Assembly (NCBI RefSeq): GCF_003597395.2
Contig: NC_133773.1
Coordinates: forward strand, 64,821,730-64,885,729
From: Chelonoidis abingdonii
Lineage: Eukaryota > Chordata > Testudines > Testudinidae
DNA: 64,000 bases
Direction: 5' to 3'
Under the pieces are notes generated by a model, which saw only the letters and a list, made by a program, of their open reading frames with translations, had not been told where the DNA came from and searched no databases. This document shows, one piece after another, positions 22,843 to 33,059 of this stretch. Within the stretch, counting starts at the first letter, position 1. Each line of letters opens with the position of its first letter. The translations under genes were made by a program, and so were the position numbers.

Positions 22843-22997
22843 ATCAGCTGTACTTCTGAGACTTATGCCCTCAAGATGAAGTTCTTACTGGCAGTTCTCT
22901 TTTTTGTTTTGTTGTCGTTATGGGTTGAAGAAGCATATTCTAAAGAGAAATCTTCAAAGAAAGGAAAGGGGAAAAAGAAGCAATATCTCTGCCCATC
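22843..22997 (+). CDS. GLRB: GLRB exon with start codon: signal peptide and mature N-terminus
   Basis: The acceptor CTACCATAG ends at 22842. The ATG at 22876 opens a frame starting [20 protein letters not shown] and continuing [20 protein letters not shown], ending in split codon TC at 22997 before donor GTATGT. It is recognisable as glycine receptor beta: a hydrophobic signal peptide of about 22 residues that targets the subunit to the secretory pathway, then the lysine-rich mature start characteristic of this subunit. The exon contributes 122 coding bases, so the next exon must begin in the third codon position, and the exon at 54066 does. The open frame running on to 23115 is intronic read-through. 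GLRB assembles with alpha subunits into the inhibitory glycine-gated chloride channel and anchors it to gephyrin. Confidence 0.96.
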
Positions 22998-24589
22998 GTA
23001 TGTTCCTTATCTCTTTTATACTTTTTGTGTTACAAGACTGATGGATATTATCTTTCTTTTATCTGAAGAGATTGCATACAATTATAAAGTGAAGCCTGAT
23101 TTTTTTTCCTATTGAAAGACTATAGTTGTTTAATAAGTTTTGTGGGTGGGAAAGAGATTAAGGGCTTTTGGTCAGTATAATGTCTTAAAGGTCTATCAGT
23201 TGGCATTCGTTTTCTGCCATAGACTCCTTTTGGGTTTCTTTTCAAGTTTCATGAAAAAAATCTGATGGCAAAATGACTTTGTTTTTAATTGTGATTTAGA
23301 ATGTTGTGATTTCAGCCCAATACCCTCAGATTTTTGCAAAAATAATACTACAGACTTATAATTGTGTATTGTCTAGCATCAGATCAAAAATATACTAGTA
23401 AGTAAAGAGGGTTTAAAACGTGGTATTAAAATCCATTTCCTGGGTATGTAGGTTTTGTTCCAGCCAAAAATAATGCAGCTGTTCACATTCGTAATGTATT
23501 GGTAATGCAACTGGTGTCTTTAATATTTCCCCACTGATAAGATGTAAATATTCATTTTATATTACAGCAGCCATCAATGGTACTTCCTTTATTAGATGAA
23601 CTGGCATGTGCCTTTTTGGAACAGTTTTACTAATGAAATATAGAACTTAAAAGTTATTAATTGCCAAGTTGAATATAAAGAACTCAGTAACAGAGAGCAT
23701 ATACAGTAAAACCCTTAGTGAAAATCTAAGATGATTTCATTTTGCAAAGACTTCCTGTTTTTAATGTCAAAACACTTTAGTTATATTTCAACCTCTAAAA
23801 TGCAAAGCAGTTTTCTCATGGACAAATTGCCCTTTGTCATCTTTTGCATAGCGTGATGTAAAGATTCCAGATAGAGACTGACAAGGTAGAATGGGTTATC
23901 ACTAAATATAGAAAAAACATGCTGTAAATGCAGAGAGTGCCAAAGTAAAATGGTGAAGCTAGAGGCCATGTATGAGGTACCAGAGTTGCCAGTTAAAAAA
24001 CCAGCATTTTACACAGAGTTATTACACAAGGATATCTGAGATACTGCTGTCAGTTTGTTTGCTTCTGTGCTAAATGTAGACTTTTTAACCAGTGTCATTC
24101 CTTAATGCACTATAAGAAAGAGGAAGGAATTAGGGGACATATCTTCCTGGGAAAAGAGAGGGGAGATATTAACTGGAAGAGCCATTATTATTTTTTTTTT
24201 AAATGCCAGAAACAAACACTGGTTGTGTATACCCTTTTTGAACTCTCATTTTGAACAATGGCTGTAGTAGTTGTTTGTTTATTTGGCAAAGGATCAGAAA
24301 CATCAACCTATGGAAGTATGTATTTATTTATTTTGTTGTTTTATTGGGTTCCAAAGAATTGAGTGCTGGTCAGTTAGATTTGGAACTCTTGAGTTTTTAG
24401 TGTCAAATGTGACCAGGGATCTCCTGAAATGTTACAGGTAGATTTTACTTTGTGTTCTTCTTTTTTTGTGTGTGTGTCAGATGAACAGTACACCTCATGT
24501 GTTTGGTTTAAGAATTTTTTTTACAGTATTTAGAATCCTTTGATAAAATGTTTTTAGGTCATTGGAGAGAGGTTGTGTAAGGAAAAGCT

Positions 24590-24710
24590 GAGGCCGATAA
24601 TAATACCTAGTTTTTATATAGCACGTTTCATGAGTAGATCTCAAAGAACTTTAAAACGGACGTCAGTATCATTATTCTTATTTTATAGAGGTGGAAACTC
24701 AGGCTTCAGG
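24590..24710. repeat. MIR-like ancient SINE fragment
   Basis: The order 'aataatacctagtttttata', 'tagcac', 'tagatctcaaagaac', 'gtcagtatcattattc', 'gaaactcaggc' matches the widespread amniote repeat family related to MIR/CORE-SINEs. It is about 120 bp and degraded. The family name is tentative. Confidence 0.55.
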
Positions 24711-25404
24711 TCATTAACATAAAGGGAGGCCCAGTCAGATTTTCTAAAAATAAACAAAGTACCAAATTTGGCATCTCTTAAATTCAGAGCCTGACAGCCA
24801 ATAGGATCCTGATGTTATAATATGGAGGAGTCCCTGTTGGAGTAGTTAGAAGACATTGAGAACACATCAATGTCAATGGGTGGTGAAAATACTAATTTTT
24901 AGAACTGAGGTAGAATGGTATCTTGCATTGAATCTGTGCAGAAATAGTCTCATATTCTGTTTGCTATTGTCCTGATAAGAAAAGATGATGACTCGACTAT
25001 GAACCTACCAGTTTCTGCCAGTTGATTCCAAAATCCCCCAAAAATACATACCTAGTCTGTGTGAGTTTGCCAAACCTGAGAGAATTTCCCATAATATCCT
25101 TTAAACTGCATAATACAGATTGGATACTTCTTTAGTTGATGACCTTGTATATTGTAGAGTTGTGTTTTATTTATTTGGGGGATTTTTTTGTTTTTTTTTT
25201 GTTGTTTTGTTTGTTTGCTTTTTTGCTCATGACATAATTAAGTCTTTTTGTTAATACTGTTTACGTGGAAAAATTCAGGGAATATCTCTCCCTCCTGCCA
25301 ATAAATTTAAATAAGTAACCTCTTAAGGGCTGACTAAAATAGCCTCAAAGGAGCGGTCTTTTCATAAAGTGAGATGAGAATGTTACTTGACAAGCAAAAG
25401 GAAG

Positions 25405-25575
25405 GGGTAACTCAGTGGTTTGAGCACTGGCCTGCTAAACCCAGGGTTGAGTTCAATCCTTGAGGGGAAAATTTAGGGATCTGGGCAAAAATCTGTCTGG
25501 GGATTGGTCTGGCTTTGAGTAGGCGGTTGGACTAGATGGACCTCCTGAGGTCCCTTCCAACCATGATATTCTATG
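25405..25575 (+). mobile_element. CryI-type tRNA-derived SINE (turtle)
   Basis: The head 'ggggtaactcagtggtttga' corresponds to a pol III A box and 'cccagggttgagttcaatcc' to a B box, as in SINEs derived from a lysine tRNA. The middle contains 'gggatctgggcaaaaatctg' and the tail 'gacctcctgaggtcccttcc' followed by 'atattctatgaatccta', which is shared with the CR1 3' end. This structure is that of the CryI/tortoise pol III SINE of hidden-necked turtles, presumably mobilised by CR1. The tRNA part lacks a proper anticodon arm, so it is not a tRNA gene. Confidence 0.9.
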
Positions 25576-25993
25576 AATCCTATAAAAAATTAAATTTTCT
25601 TGATACAGAATATTATTGCATTCTTTATTAAGCTAATATGTTTCAATATTTTAAGTACAAATAACTGGTGAAAACATGCTAAAGTATATAAAGTCAAAAT
25701 GTTCATCTGTCTTCCATTAGCCCTAGCAATTAGTGAAGGAAAAAAATATAGGTTATTATAATCTACTGTAGGGGTTCTCAAACTTCATTGCACTGTGACC
25801 CCCTTCTGACAACAAAAATTACTACATGAGTTTGGGCGGGAGGGGGCTAAAGCCCGAGTCCCGCCGCCCCTCGCTGAAGCCATTGGGCTTCGGCCGTGGG
25901 CAGTGGAGTTCGGGCTGCAGTCCTGGGCCCGAGCAAATGTAGCGCCAGCCCTGGCGACCCTGTTAAAATGGGGTCATGGCCCAATTTGGGGTC

Positions 25994-26879
25994 TATCATA
26001 GCTTTCCCACTCAGATTTGAACCTTAGCGTTCATAAACTGAGAAGCTAGCATGAACCCTCTAAGCTTAATTACCAGCTTAGATCTGATATCGCTGCCACC
26101 GGCTTTTTCAGTGTCTTGGCTCCACTCTGTCTCCCCAACCTTCCCTTGGGGACCCCAGATCAAAGGCTCTGAGTCTTACCACAAATGTGTGAATAAACAT
26201 CTCCCCTACCTCTCTCCCACCAGAACTTTCCTCTGTGGTACTGAATTCTGTTCATACAATTCAGAAGCATGTTCTCTATCTCTATCCACAAAGAGACAAA
26301 ACTCAGACAAGGAAACAGAAAAGAGTCTCTCTCTCTCGTAGCTTCTCCTGCGCTGGACACTAGGGAGATAGCACACAGAGAGCGTTCCCCTCCCCCCGTC
26401 TTTCCTTCTCCGACCATTTCCTGTTGGTCAGCTAAAATAAAAATCACAGGTCTAGCACTTAATGAAAGATAAGAGAGATAGAATAACAGTTCTCTGTAAT
26501 CTGATGGTAAGATACAGCGTTTTCGACTTATAGAAAATGAATAACCAATATTGAAAGATAACAGCCTTACAGCAACTTACTATTTAACAGTACGTTATAG
26601 AACCAACTTCCACCAGCCAGTACACAATGCCAAATACTTTATGTACCTTTGTATCTTACAAACTGAGGAAACAGATAAGGATTAGAAGGAACTGGAATCA
26701 GTCTCATAGTTTGAGAGAGAGCACAAACAGCAACGACCCAGACCGAACCCCTCTCCAAATTCCCTTCCTTACTCTATGAAAAATCCGGTTCGATGTCTCT
26801 TTGGTCTTGTTGTGTTCCCTTTGTAACCGCGTACGGGTATAAGAAACATTTCAACCCTTAGCTTATCCTGTTTATGACA
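25994..26879 (-). repeat. 3' LTR of the Gypsy element
   Basis: On the + strand the LTR runs from TATCATAGC to TTTATGACA. It shares long ordered blocks with the second copy at 28824: 'ccttagcg', 'gcttaattaccagctt', 'ctgccac', 'aaccttccctt' and others. The minus-strand ends correspond to TGTCATAA..TTATGACA, the usual TG..CA form with the initial base changed on one side. The sequence just inside (26880-26888) is pyrimidine-rich on +, which gives a polypurine tract on the element strand. Confidence 0.85.
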
Positions 26880-27189
26880 CGCCCCCCAATCACGCAGTAC
26901 AGTGGGAACTTCACTTGGTTGGACATTCTTTCTAGAACTTAAGACTAACGATAATAAAACAATGCCTTTATATATAGTATGTAAACTACAAGACTTTCTA
27001 CATCTAAGGAAAGTTTAAACCAGTGTATTCTACGGGTAATCTCATGCGGGGAGTACGAGGATTGCTGATCGGTACTTTGTTAGAAGCTCCTGAATGTGTT
27101 GAATTCAAAATCACAATCTTGGAAGCAACATCCATCTCGAAAGTCAGCTTTTTAGTTGTCCTCACGACTATATGAAGCCCACTTTATTG

Positions 27190-28250
27190 CGCGCATGGTC
27201 ATTGTAGCTGGAACCGCCGTCCCCAAACGTATGGTGCCTTTCCAGGGTTGTACAATGTTATGAGCAAATTCCTTTCAGTACCTGACCGTGACTATCCCTC
27301 TCAGATGCGAGTGTTCTGTGACTGAGGAACACCGACCATGGACTCGGAGTTCGCCTGATCAGTGGTCCTTCCTGCCTGAGAACTGCTCTCTATAATCACC
27401 ACGACTCAAATGCATCGGTGGTTACTGGAGAATGGTTTGTCAAGTCTGGCCCGTAGCAACAGGGTCCACGGCGTGAGCAGTCGGCCTTCAGTGGGTAAAC
27501 GGCTCCGACACTCATCCAGTCCATTTAACTGTATTTGGCTGTGTCTTGTCAGGTCGTGTGTCAGTGGCAGGCGGCGATTTTGGCTGTAGTTGTGGTACAA
27601 ATCACCTGTTAATACCTGGCCAAGCCTAAGAGGATTGGACCTGTTTCTTGACTTTGGGAACTGGCCACTTTCTGGATAGCCTCACCTTGGCATGTAGGAG
27701 GTTTAGGTCTCGATTCCACCTGAATGTCAGGTAGTCCTCTTTTGGCCTTTTAGACAATTTGCCTTAACAGTTAGTCCGGCCTGCCTGAATGCCGCTCAAA
27801 GACCTTTTTTTCCCCCCCAGGGTGATATAGGTGTTTGGGCCAGGGTCTGAAAAAATGGCACATCATATCGAGGTAGGCAACTGCATATTCTCCCAGTCCT
27901 GCTAGCAGACCATTCTACCAGCCTCTGGAGGTGCCGGGTGCATTTCAGCACCGAAGGGAAGTACATTAAAATTTACCACCCCTGCTGGGTAGACGATGCT
28001 GACCTTTCCTTGGCAGGTCATCTAGCTGGTCTGCCGAGTCCCCTTGGTATAAGTCTATTATGGAGATGAACTGGGCACGTCCCAACTTTCTCACATAGCT
28101 TCATCTGGTGCGTAGGCATTGGCTTAGTTGTCCGGACGCAGTTTACCACATTTAGCTTACGGTTAGTCATGCAAAGGCGTTAGTTCCCCATAGATCTGGT
28201 TTGAGGTACCAGACCACTGGAGTTATGCCCTAGACACAATAGCGTAGTAC
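27190..28250 (-). mobile_element. Gypsy pol: reverse transcriptase and RNase H remains
   Basis: On the minus strand from about 28090 down, successive pieces read KLGRAQFISIIDL, then LNFNVLPFGA-like, NAPGT, GLLAGLGEYAVAYLDMM (the YLDD catalytic box with the last D lost) near 27870, and finally PYVWGRRF-like RNase H coding at 27236-27209. The order and spacing fit Ty3/Gypsy pol. Single-base frame changes occur every 50-100 bases, so no long open frame survives. This frequency is higher than in the related fragment at 5690-6125. Confidence 0.8.
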
Positions 28251-28823
28251 GTGAGCGTATTATAATCCCATACTGTAGTGTGCTGCTTTATGTGGATCTA
28301 CCTCCGTTTGAAAGGAAAGACTATGAGCAGACAAGTTTCCTAGAAAGTATCCGAGGAGGCAAAAGCGCTTTTCTGACTCACCTGCTCATTTATTTCATCT
28401 AATGATTATACACATGCGCAATGCACAGGCGACAATCTTTCAAAGATTATCTACTAATCTTCATCACGGCTCAAGAACGCTTAGCAAAATAAAAACATCC
28501 CCTGCAAACACAGTAGTCAGTTGTGAGAAACTGCAGCAGAGACAAAGCTACAAAAACCACTTGCCAGGTGCAGAGCGAGGCCGACTGTGTGAAATTATAA
28601 CGGAGAGGGGAGGGACGGGAGGATGGGAGGCCAAGTTCTGCGATAAGCCAAAGGCGGTGTGCCCGCTGCAAGCAGAACACAATGCCCCAATTAAGAGCGG
28701 CACCCAGGCCTTGGCCGGGGTCATTCCTACACCGTTTCTATAGCAGCTGGGTGTGAGGGAGACACCTGTGTAGGTTGGTGTTCTATTGGGTGAGCATTAA
28801 CTTCGTCAATGGAGCTGGTATGC
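28251..28823. other. Unassigned Gypsy-internal or inserted sequence
   Basis: This lies between the pol remains and the second LTR. It contains a long plus-strand open frame (28402-28743) without a known domain. On the minus strand it has a pyrimidine-rich stretch followed by CAG near 28503. I cannot say whether it is Gypsy sequence or a further insertion. Confidence 0.3.
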
Positions 28824-31800
28824 TATTCATAAGCTCTTTTCCAAATCTGACCTTAGCGATCCAAAATCTGGTGCTTAGCTGAACCTCCAAGCTTAATACC
28901 AGCTTGGATTCTACTCGCTGCCACAGCCAGGAATCCAGTGCCTGCGTTACACTTGGCCCCCACAACCTTCCCTGGGGGAACCCCCAGACGTCAGTTTGCT
29001 TTAAGTCTCCACACAAAAGGGAAATTAAATGCCGACTTCCTTTCCTTCCTCCGCTCCCCACCCAGACTTCCTCTCTGGGCTATAACCTGTGAGTGATTGT
29101 GATGCTCAGATCTACTTTACAACACAAGTTACCAAGAAACGATGTTTTCCTTTTATTCCAACAAGAGACAAACCCCAAATACAGGAAACAGAGATTGATC
29201 CTATCTCTTCCCCCTCCCCACAACTCCTGGTTGCTTGCAGACTTACCTCTCGTAGATCTACACAAAGCGAATTCCCTCCCCTTGTTGCTTAACCTACCCA
29301 GAAGAGAAACTCAAAACAGTCTACAAAGAAACTTTATATAAAAAAAAGAAAGAAAAGGACATAAGGAATATAAACTCGATCAATGACAATAAGGTGCTAT
29401 TGCTTTATTATAAGAAGAGCATATTAATAATACTAGTTGATACTCAGAAGAGAATCAATTTCATGAGATCATAGAAATCAAAGGTGTAGAAGGGACCTCA
29501 TGCGGTCAAATCTAGTCCGCACCCCCTGCTAAGCAGACTCATCTTTCCTTATATATCCCAGCCCAGGGATGCGTTCTAGACGAACCTTAAATTATCTCTT
29601 AAAGATGGAGTTATTACCACCTCTCCGTAGGTACCATTCAATTTACTTCACCACTCTTTAGTCAACGAAAGTTTTTTAATATTCTCGCTCTCACTCGTCC
29701 TGCGATGCAAGCTCCTTCAAACTCCGATTGCTCCTCTGTTCTAGTTCCTCCGCTCACCAACTGAGAACAGCCTAGAATCCCTCCTCTTGAGCAGTTCTTA
29801 AGTAGTTGGAGGTTCTATCAAATCCCCCTTAGTCTTCTCTTACTGCAGGCTAAATAGCTAGTCCTTCGTCTTCTCTTTTATAAGTCATGTGCCTCATCAG
29901 ATCCTCTAGATCATTTGTGTTGGCCCTCTGCTGGAACTTCATCTCCAATTGTTCCACGTGTGCCTTGATTTGTGTGTAGGCGCCATTCAATCATGGTACA
30001 CAATTATTCCCGATGCGGCCTCCACCAGTTGCGATCTAGTGGGTATAATCAATCCCTCGATCTGCTGCACACCTCCCTACTGAAACATGACCCAGGTTAT
30101 GTCTATTAGCGCTTTTTGGCTTACAAGCATCACTGTAGGCTCATGTTACTTTCGCATCTACCGTCCCCAGATCCTTTTCTTCAGCATGCTACTTAGCCAA
30201 ACAGTCCCCAGCCTTGATGGCAAGTGCATGAGGAGTTAGTTTCTCGTACTTCTAGAGTGCAGGACTTTGCATTTCCTTGTTGACTTCATGAGGTTTCTTT
30301 GTGGCCCACTTCTCAATTTTGTCTTAAGTCTCCTGATCCTATCCCTGCCATCCAGGTGTTTCGCACACTCCCTGCCCACTTGGTGTACATCTGCAAATTT
30401 GGTTGGACTTAAGTGTGCAATCTAATTCTCATCATCACAGATCATGTAATGAAGACATTGTGAATAGAACGGGCCCTAAGACAGACCCTGGGGCACACCA
30501 CTTGTTACTGGTTGCCAACGATGAGAGTGTGCCATTATTACCTACTCTCGCTTATGCTTGATTCAGCAGTGTTCTATCCACTTTATCAGTCAGTGTCCTC
30601 CAACTCCGTACGTTCCTTATTTTGCTGATTGAGAATGCTGTGGGAACCGTGTCAAAAGCCTTACAAGTTCAAGGTATACAACTCACAGCTTTGCCCCATC
30701 ACAAGTCCAGTCATTCTCGATCATAGAGGCAATCAGGTTGGTCAGGCATGATTTACCCTTGGTGAATCCATGCTGACTGCTTCTGATCACCTTGTTGTCC
30801 ATCTAAGTGTTTCAGATGGGATTCCTCAGCACCTTGCTCATGATTTTTCCAGGTGATTGAGGTGAGACTGTTGGTCTGTAGTCCCTGGATCCTCCTTTCC
30901 CTTTCTTAAGATAGGTACATATATTGCTTTCTTCCAGTCCTCTGGGACCTCTCATGTTCGCTATGATTTTTCAAAGATAATGGTCACGGCTCTGCAATCA
31001 AATGCAGCTAACTCATCCTACGCACCTCTGCTGGCATGCAGTTCGTTCCGGTTCCCATAGATTGTGACGGTCTAAGTTCTTTAATGTAGTCCCTAACCTG
31101 ACCCTCTCATCACAGTGGGCTGCTCTCCTCCTCCCTCTCTGTGTTCCCGTGTAGTAGTCGGGAGTTGATTCCTGCCCGTAAAGACTGAACGTGAAGAAGG
31201 TAGAGTACTTCAGCCTTTTCATATCTTCCACCACTAGGATACCTGCTCATTAGTTAAGGGACTCTACACCATCCCTTAATCCCTTTCTTGTTTGCTCTCA
31301 TTACTTGTAAAACCCTTCCTATTATCACTGTCACCATCCTGCTAGTTTCAACTCAAATGCCTTTGCCTTTCTGATTTATCCCTCAGGCCCGAGCATCTCT
31401 TGATATGCCCCCAGTTATCTGTCCAGCTTCCATTTTTTGAAGCTTCCTTTTTGCTTCAGCTCACCACTTGAGTTCCGCTGCTAAGCCTGTGGGCACTTTC
31501 ACGCTTGCTGTCTTTCATGCACAGTCGGTATGGTATTTTCTCTTGGAGCACTACATTGAGCATAGTATTCTATTAGAGATTTAAACTGCAGCTTCCTGGG
31601 CGTCCATCCCTTCAGTTCAGCTTCCCAGGGATTCCTGCCATCATTTCTCTAGGAGCTGAAAATCCGCTTTTCTGAAATCCGGGTTTGCTTCTGCTTTCTA
31701 TCTTCCTTCCTTGACCAGGGTTGAACTCTACCATTCATGATCACTGCTGCCAGGTGCCGTTCACCCTTACTTCCCTGATAACTCTTCTCTGTTGTGAGGC

Positions 31801-33050
31801 AGGGAGGTCGAGAGACGCGCAGGGCCCCTCGTTGTTCCCCCGCATTGCTACCAGGGAAGTTAGGTCCTCAGCGATCTCCATAAACTTCCTGGATTTGCCT
31901 GTTGGCATGCGTAGACTCTCTCCCAGAGATATCATAATTGAAATCCCCCCATGAGAAACCAGGCCTGTTGAATCTACGACTTCTGCTTTGTCTGTAAAGT
32001 TCATCCACCTCTTCTTTCTGGTCTTCTGTGCTCCTCGTTTTTCGCAGCGACTCATCTTGCAATTAAAGACATCCCCTCTGTGAATTCCTCTATTAATTTT
32101 AACTCCAAAGTAGCCTTTCAACTGGCTCCATTTCCAGTTTCGTAGTGGAGCTCTGAAGGCAGTTCAGACAGTCTTTTACATACAGTCTACTCCTCCGCCT
32201 CTTTCGCCCTGCCCCCCTCATAATCCTTCGCTGTGAACAGCTGTATACCCATCCATGGCGTGCTCCAGTATTGCGAGCTATCCCATCCATGTCTTGTTAT
32301 ACCAATAACATTCGTAATTCCCTCGGCCAGACTACTATTGTCTTCTCTTTTTTCCAGGCTCCTTGCATTTTGTTACAGGCACTTTTAAAAACTTCAGCCA
32401 GATGCCCTACTTCTTCTGTGTCTGATTTCTCTCCTTGATTTTTTCCTGGTGTTTCTTTTCCTCACACTCAGATCTAAGGGCGATTAGGAGCACTTAAAGG
32501 CAATTTTGAATTCTTCACCTTCCAGTTCCCAATTACTTTCTCTTTATACTCCCTCCATTACAACCCCGCATTCCCAAGTTCCACCCCTTCCAGGTTTCCG
32601 CTCTGGACTTACCTTGAGCTGTCGTCCGCTTCCCGTGACCTGTAGCCCATTCCTCACTAGTACAGTCGAAGAATCGCGCAAATGCTCTTTTTTCCCCGGC
32701 GGCTGGAAGGGTCCCTCACCGGCCCTTCTATTCTTAAGGTTGAGTTTACTTCTTAGCAGTCCTCTTCCGTCTTTGGAGGACATTCCCAGCAATACACATG
32801 TAATACCCCAAACAAATTTAGCCTATATTGTTTTTCTAACCTGTTGACTTGACGAAAGTTGGACACAGTAAGATTTAGAAAGAAGAAATAATGTCTGCTA
32901 TGTATAGCTATCGAGACGAATAGACCTCAGAGCCAACTTCTCCTCCCGGACTTTTGAAAATCCGTTTTCTGATTGTCCTCTGTAGTGTTGTTCTTTTCTT
33001 AATCTATCAGGTAAAGACACATTAACCATTAGCTATGTCTGTTTATCGAC
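28824..33050 (-). repeat. Second copy of the Gypsy LTR, split by a CR1 insertion
   Basis: From about 28824 the sequence follows the LTR at 25994 ('ccttagcg', 'cctccaagcttaataccagc', 'cgctgccac', 'caaccttccctggggg') up to about 29460. CR1 sequence then intervenes. From about 32930 to 33050 LTR wording resumes and ends 'acattaaccattagctatgt' and 'ctgtttatcgac', corresponding to the TTATGACA end. It is either a solo LTR of the same family inserted into the Gypsy interior or the product of a rearrangement or misassembly. No clear pentamer duplication was found. Confidence 0.7.
29467..32870 (-). mobile_element. Long CR1 LINE (endonuclease, reverse transcriptase, 3' end), broken
   Basis: The + strand is antisense to CR1 for about 3.4 kb. 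Its 3' end is at 29467, where 'atcatagaaatcaaaggtgt' and 'agaagggacctcatgcggtc' represent the terminal region. Endonuclease coding is visible on the minus strand between about 32290 and 31740: EEVDELYRQ and GDFNYDIS in one frame, GKSRKFMEIAEDLTSLV and the SLDLPAS region in another. Reverse transcriptase lies at 31000-30300, with antisense of the 'tgaatccatgctgact' block at 30764. The conserved domains alternate between frames every few dozen codons, so the copy is dead or the sequence contains indel errors. It sits inside the LTR at 28824-33050. Confidence 0.88.
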
Positions 33051-33059
33051 GTGCCTCGT

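Noticed and set aside
22876..23115. 79-codon open frame starting at the GLRB ATG
   Set aside because: After codon 40 it reads through a GTATGT donor into the intron; the split serine codon is completed at 54066 and the protein continues there.
25405..25480. A tRNA gene from the A-box and B-box words
   Set aside because: The segment does not fold into a complete tRNA with anticodon arm and acceptor stem; it is the head of a SINE with a CR1-type tail.
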